Assembly: GCA_024275895.1 (NCBI GenBank) | Contig: JAJRYE010000103.1 | Span: 1 to 40,668, forward strand | Source: Alphaproteobacteria bacterium | GTDB taxonomy: Bacteria; Pseudomonadota; Alphaproteobacteria; Rhizobiales; BM303 | DNA: 40,668 nt | Reading direction: 5' to 3' | Part shown: piece after piece, positions 40,033 to 40,668 of the stretch | How the letters are laid out: the number at the start of each line of letters is the position of its first letter | Position numbering within the stretch: position 1 is the stretch's first letter | Translations under genes and position numbers: made by a program | The notes under the pieces: generated by a model | The model's input: the letters and a program-made list of their open reading frames with translations, nothing else | Databases searched by the model: none | Told to the model about the DNA's origin: nothing

Positions 40033-40668
40033 ATGAATGAGGCTGTGCCGCAACGTTTTTCAGGTCCCGTAACAGTTTATCAGGAAAGACGCCTTCCTGA
40101 GCAGGCGACGCCTGCCGGTTATGCCGCACTGATTGATGCCTATGATCTGCCCGTGCCTTTGCCCCGGACCCTTTCCGTCATCGGTGAGCGCCACCGGGTG
40201 ATCGAGGAGGGCGGCTGGCGCATTTTGACTCCCCGCCATGCACCCCATCCAACCCTTGAGGGGCACCTGACCTTCGCCCTCAAATATGAAGGGATCGATC
40301 TTGCCGTCCTCAAGCGGCTTTTTGTCACGTCCGGACCGGCCGGGATCGAAGCCCTGGTCCGCGCAAAGCCGACCGGCAGCTATGCCCGGCGCATCTGGTT
40401 TCTCTATGAGTGGCTTACCGGTAACCGCCTCGACCTGGTTGACGCGGAGGCCGGCCGCTATGTGCCTGTCGTCGATTCGGACCAGCAATGGGCGGTCGAG
40501 GGCGAGAACTCGCCGCGCCACCGGGTGAAAAACAATCTTCCGGGTACGCCGGAATTCTGTCCTTTGGTATTTCGCACTGAGAGGCTCGACCGGTTCATCG
40601 CTCTTGATCTGCCACAGCGTGCTCAGGAAATCGTCGCTAACGTTTCGCGCGACGTTCTTGCCCGGACA
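40033..40668 (+). CDS. Fic-family protein, N-terminal part (runs off window)
   Basis: An open frame from ATG 40033 continues to the window end without a stop (212 residues). The N-terminal region TPAGYAALIDAYDLPVPLPR, LEGHLTFALKYEGIDLAVLK and RRIWFLYEWLTGNRLDL is the pre-Fic region of a large, widespread Fic/DOC protein group. The catalytic HPFxxGNGR loop would lie beyond the window, so AMPylation or other nucleotidyl-transfer activity cannot be judged. A GGGGAGGG lies about 11 bases upstream, slightly far for a ribosome-binding site. It neighbours a recombinase remnant and may belong to an accessory island. No separate antitoxin gene is evident upstream. Confidence 0.85.
   Translation, partial: MNEAVPQRFSGPVTVYQERRLPEQATPAGYAALIDAYDLPVPLPRTLSVIGERHRVIEEGGWRILTPRHAPHPTLEGHLTFALKYEGIDLAVLKRLFVTSGPAGIEALVRAKPTGSYARRIWFLYEWLTGNRLDLVDAEAGRYVPVVDSDQQWAVEGENSPRHRVKNNLPGTPEFCPLVFRTERLDRFIALDLPQRAQEIVANVSRDVLART

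Overview
The window comes from an alphaproteobacterium. This is inferred from the high G+C, from the gene families (CobG/CobN-type B12 genes, a TAXI-TRAP operon with an UspA partner, UbiTUV) and from an alphaproteobacterial-type serine recombinase remnant. A genus cannot be named from sequence reading alone. Nearly every base is coding. No rRNA, tRNA, CRISPR array or cobalamin riboswitch was seen, and no gene-free stretch exceeds 300 bases.

Region 1 (1-3953) is quinone biosynthesis. A leftward ubiD, cut by the window edge, diverges from a rightward ubiT-ubiU-ubiV operon, the O2-independent ubiquinone hydroxylation system. A perfect FNR-type box (TTGAT-N4-ATCAA) lies between them, so both directions are probably induced by oxygen limitation. 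Region 2 (4020-14267) runs rightward: a LysR regulator, a TAXI-type TRAP receptor, a fused TRAP permease, an UspA protein, a class III CoA-transferase, an acyl-CoA-dehydrogenase-fold protein, a ThDP enzyme, an HMA protein and a HIT protein. The dehydrogenase-fold protein has Gln and Gly at the two positions that can carry the catalytic Glu, and it has an Arg at residue 84. These are the hallmarks reported for 3-sulfinopropionyl-CoA desulfinase. The segment is therefore a candidate uptake and catabolism module for an organic sulfinate, and it is the most interesting hypothesis in the window.

Region 3 (14242-16665, leftward) holds azlD, azlC and a MATE efflux pump. Region 4 (16836-35888) is a nearly complete adenosylcobalamin pathway in alternating blocks: cobG-H-I-J-cbiD rightward, cobM-L-K leftward, cobB-cobD rightward, cobQ-O-N-W-P leftward, and cobT-cobS rightward. 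It pairs the O2-dependent-route CobG, CobN and CobK with CbiD in place of CobF. No cobF, cobE or cobaltochelatase CobS/CobT partner genes lie in the window.

Region 5 (36002-39078) is a complete basic-amino-acid-type ABC importer (ATPase, receptor, two permeases). Region 6 (39093-40668) is accessory DNA: a small gene coupled to a broken serine recombinase whose tail resembles an IS110 transposase C-terminus, then an AT-rich promoter with direct repeats and the start of a Fic-family gene that runs off the window.
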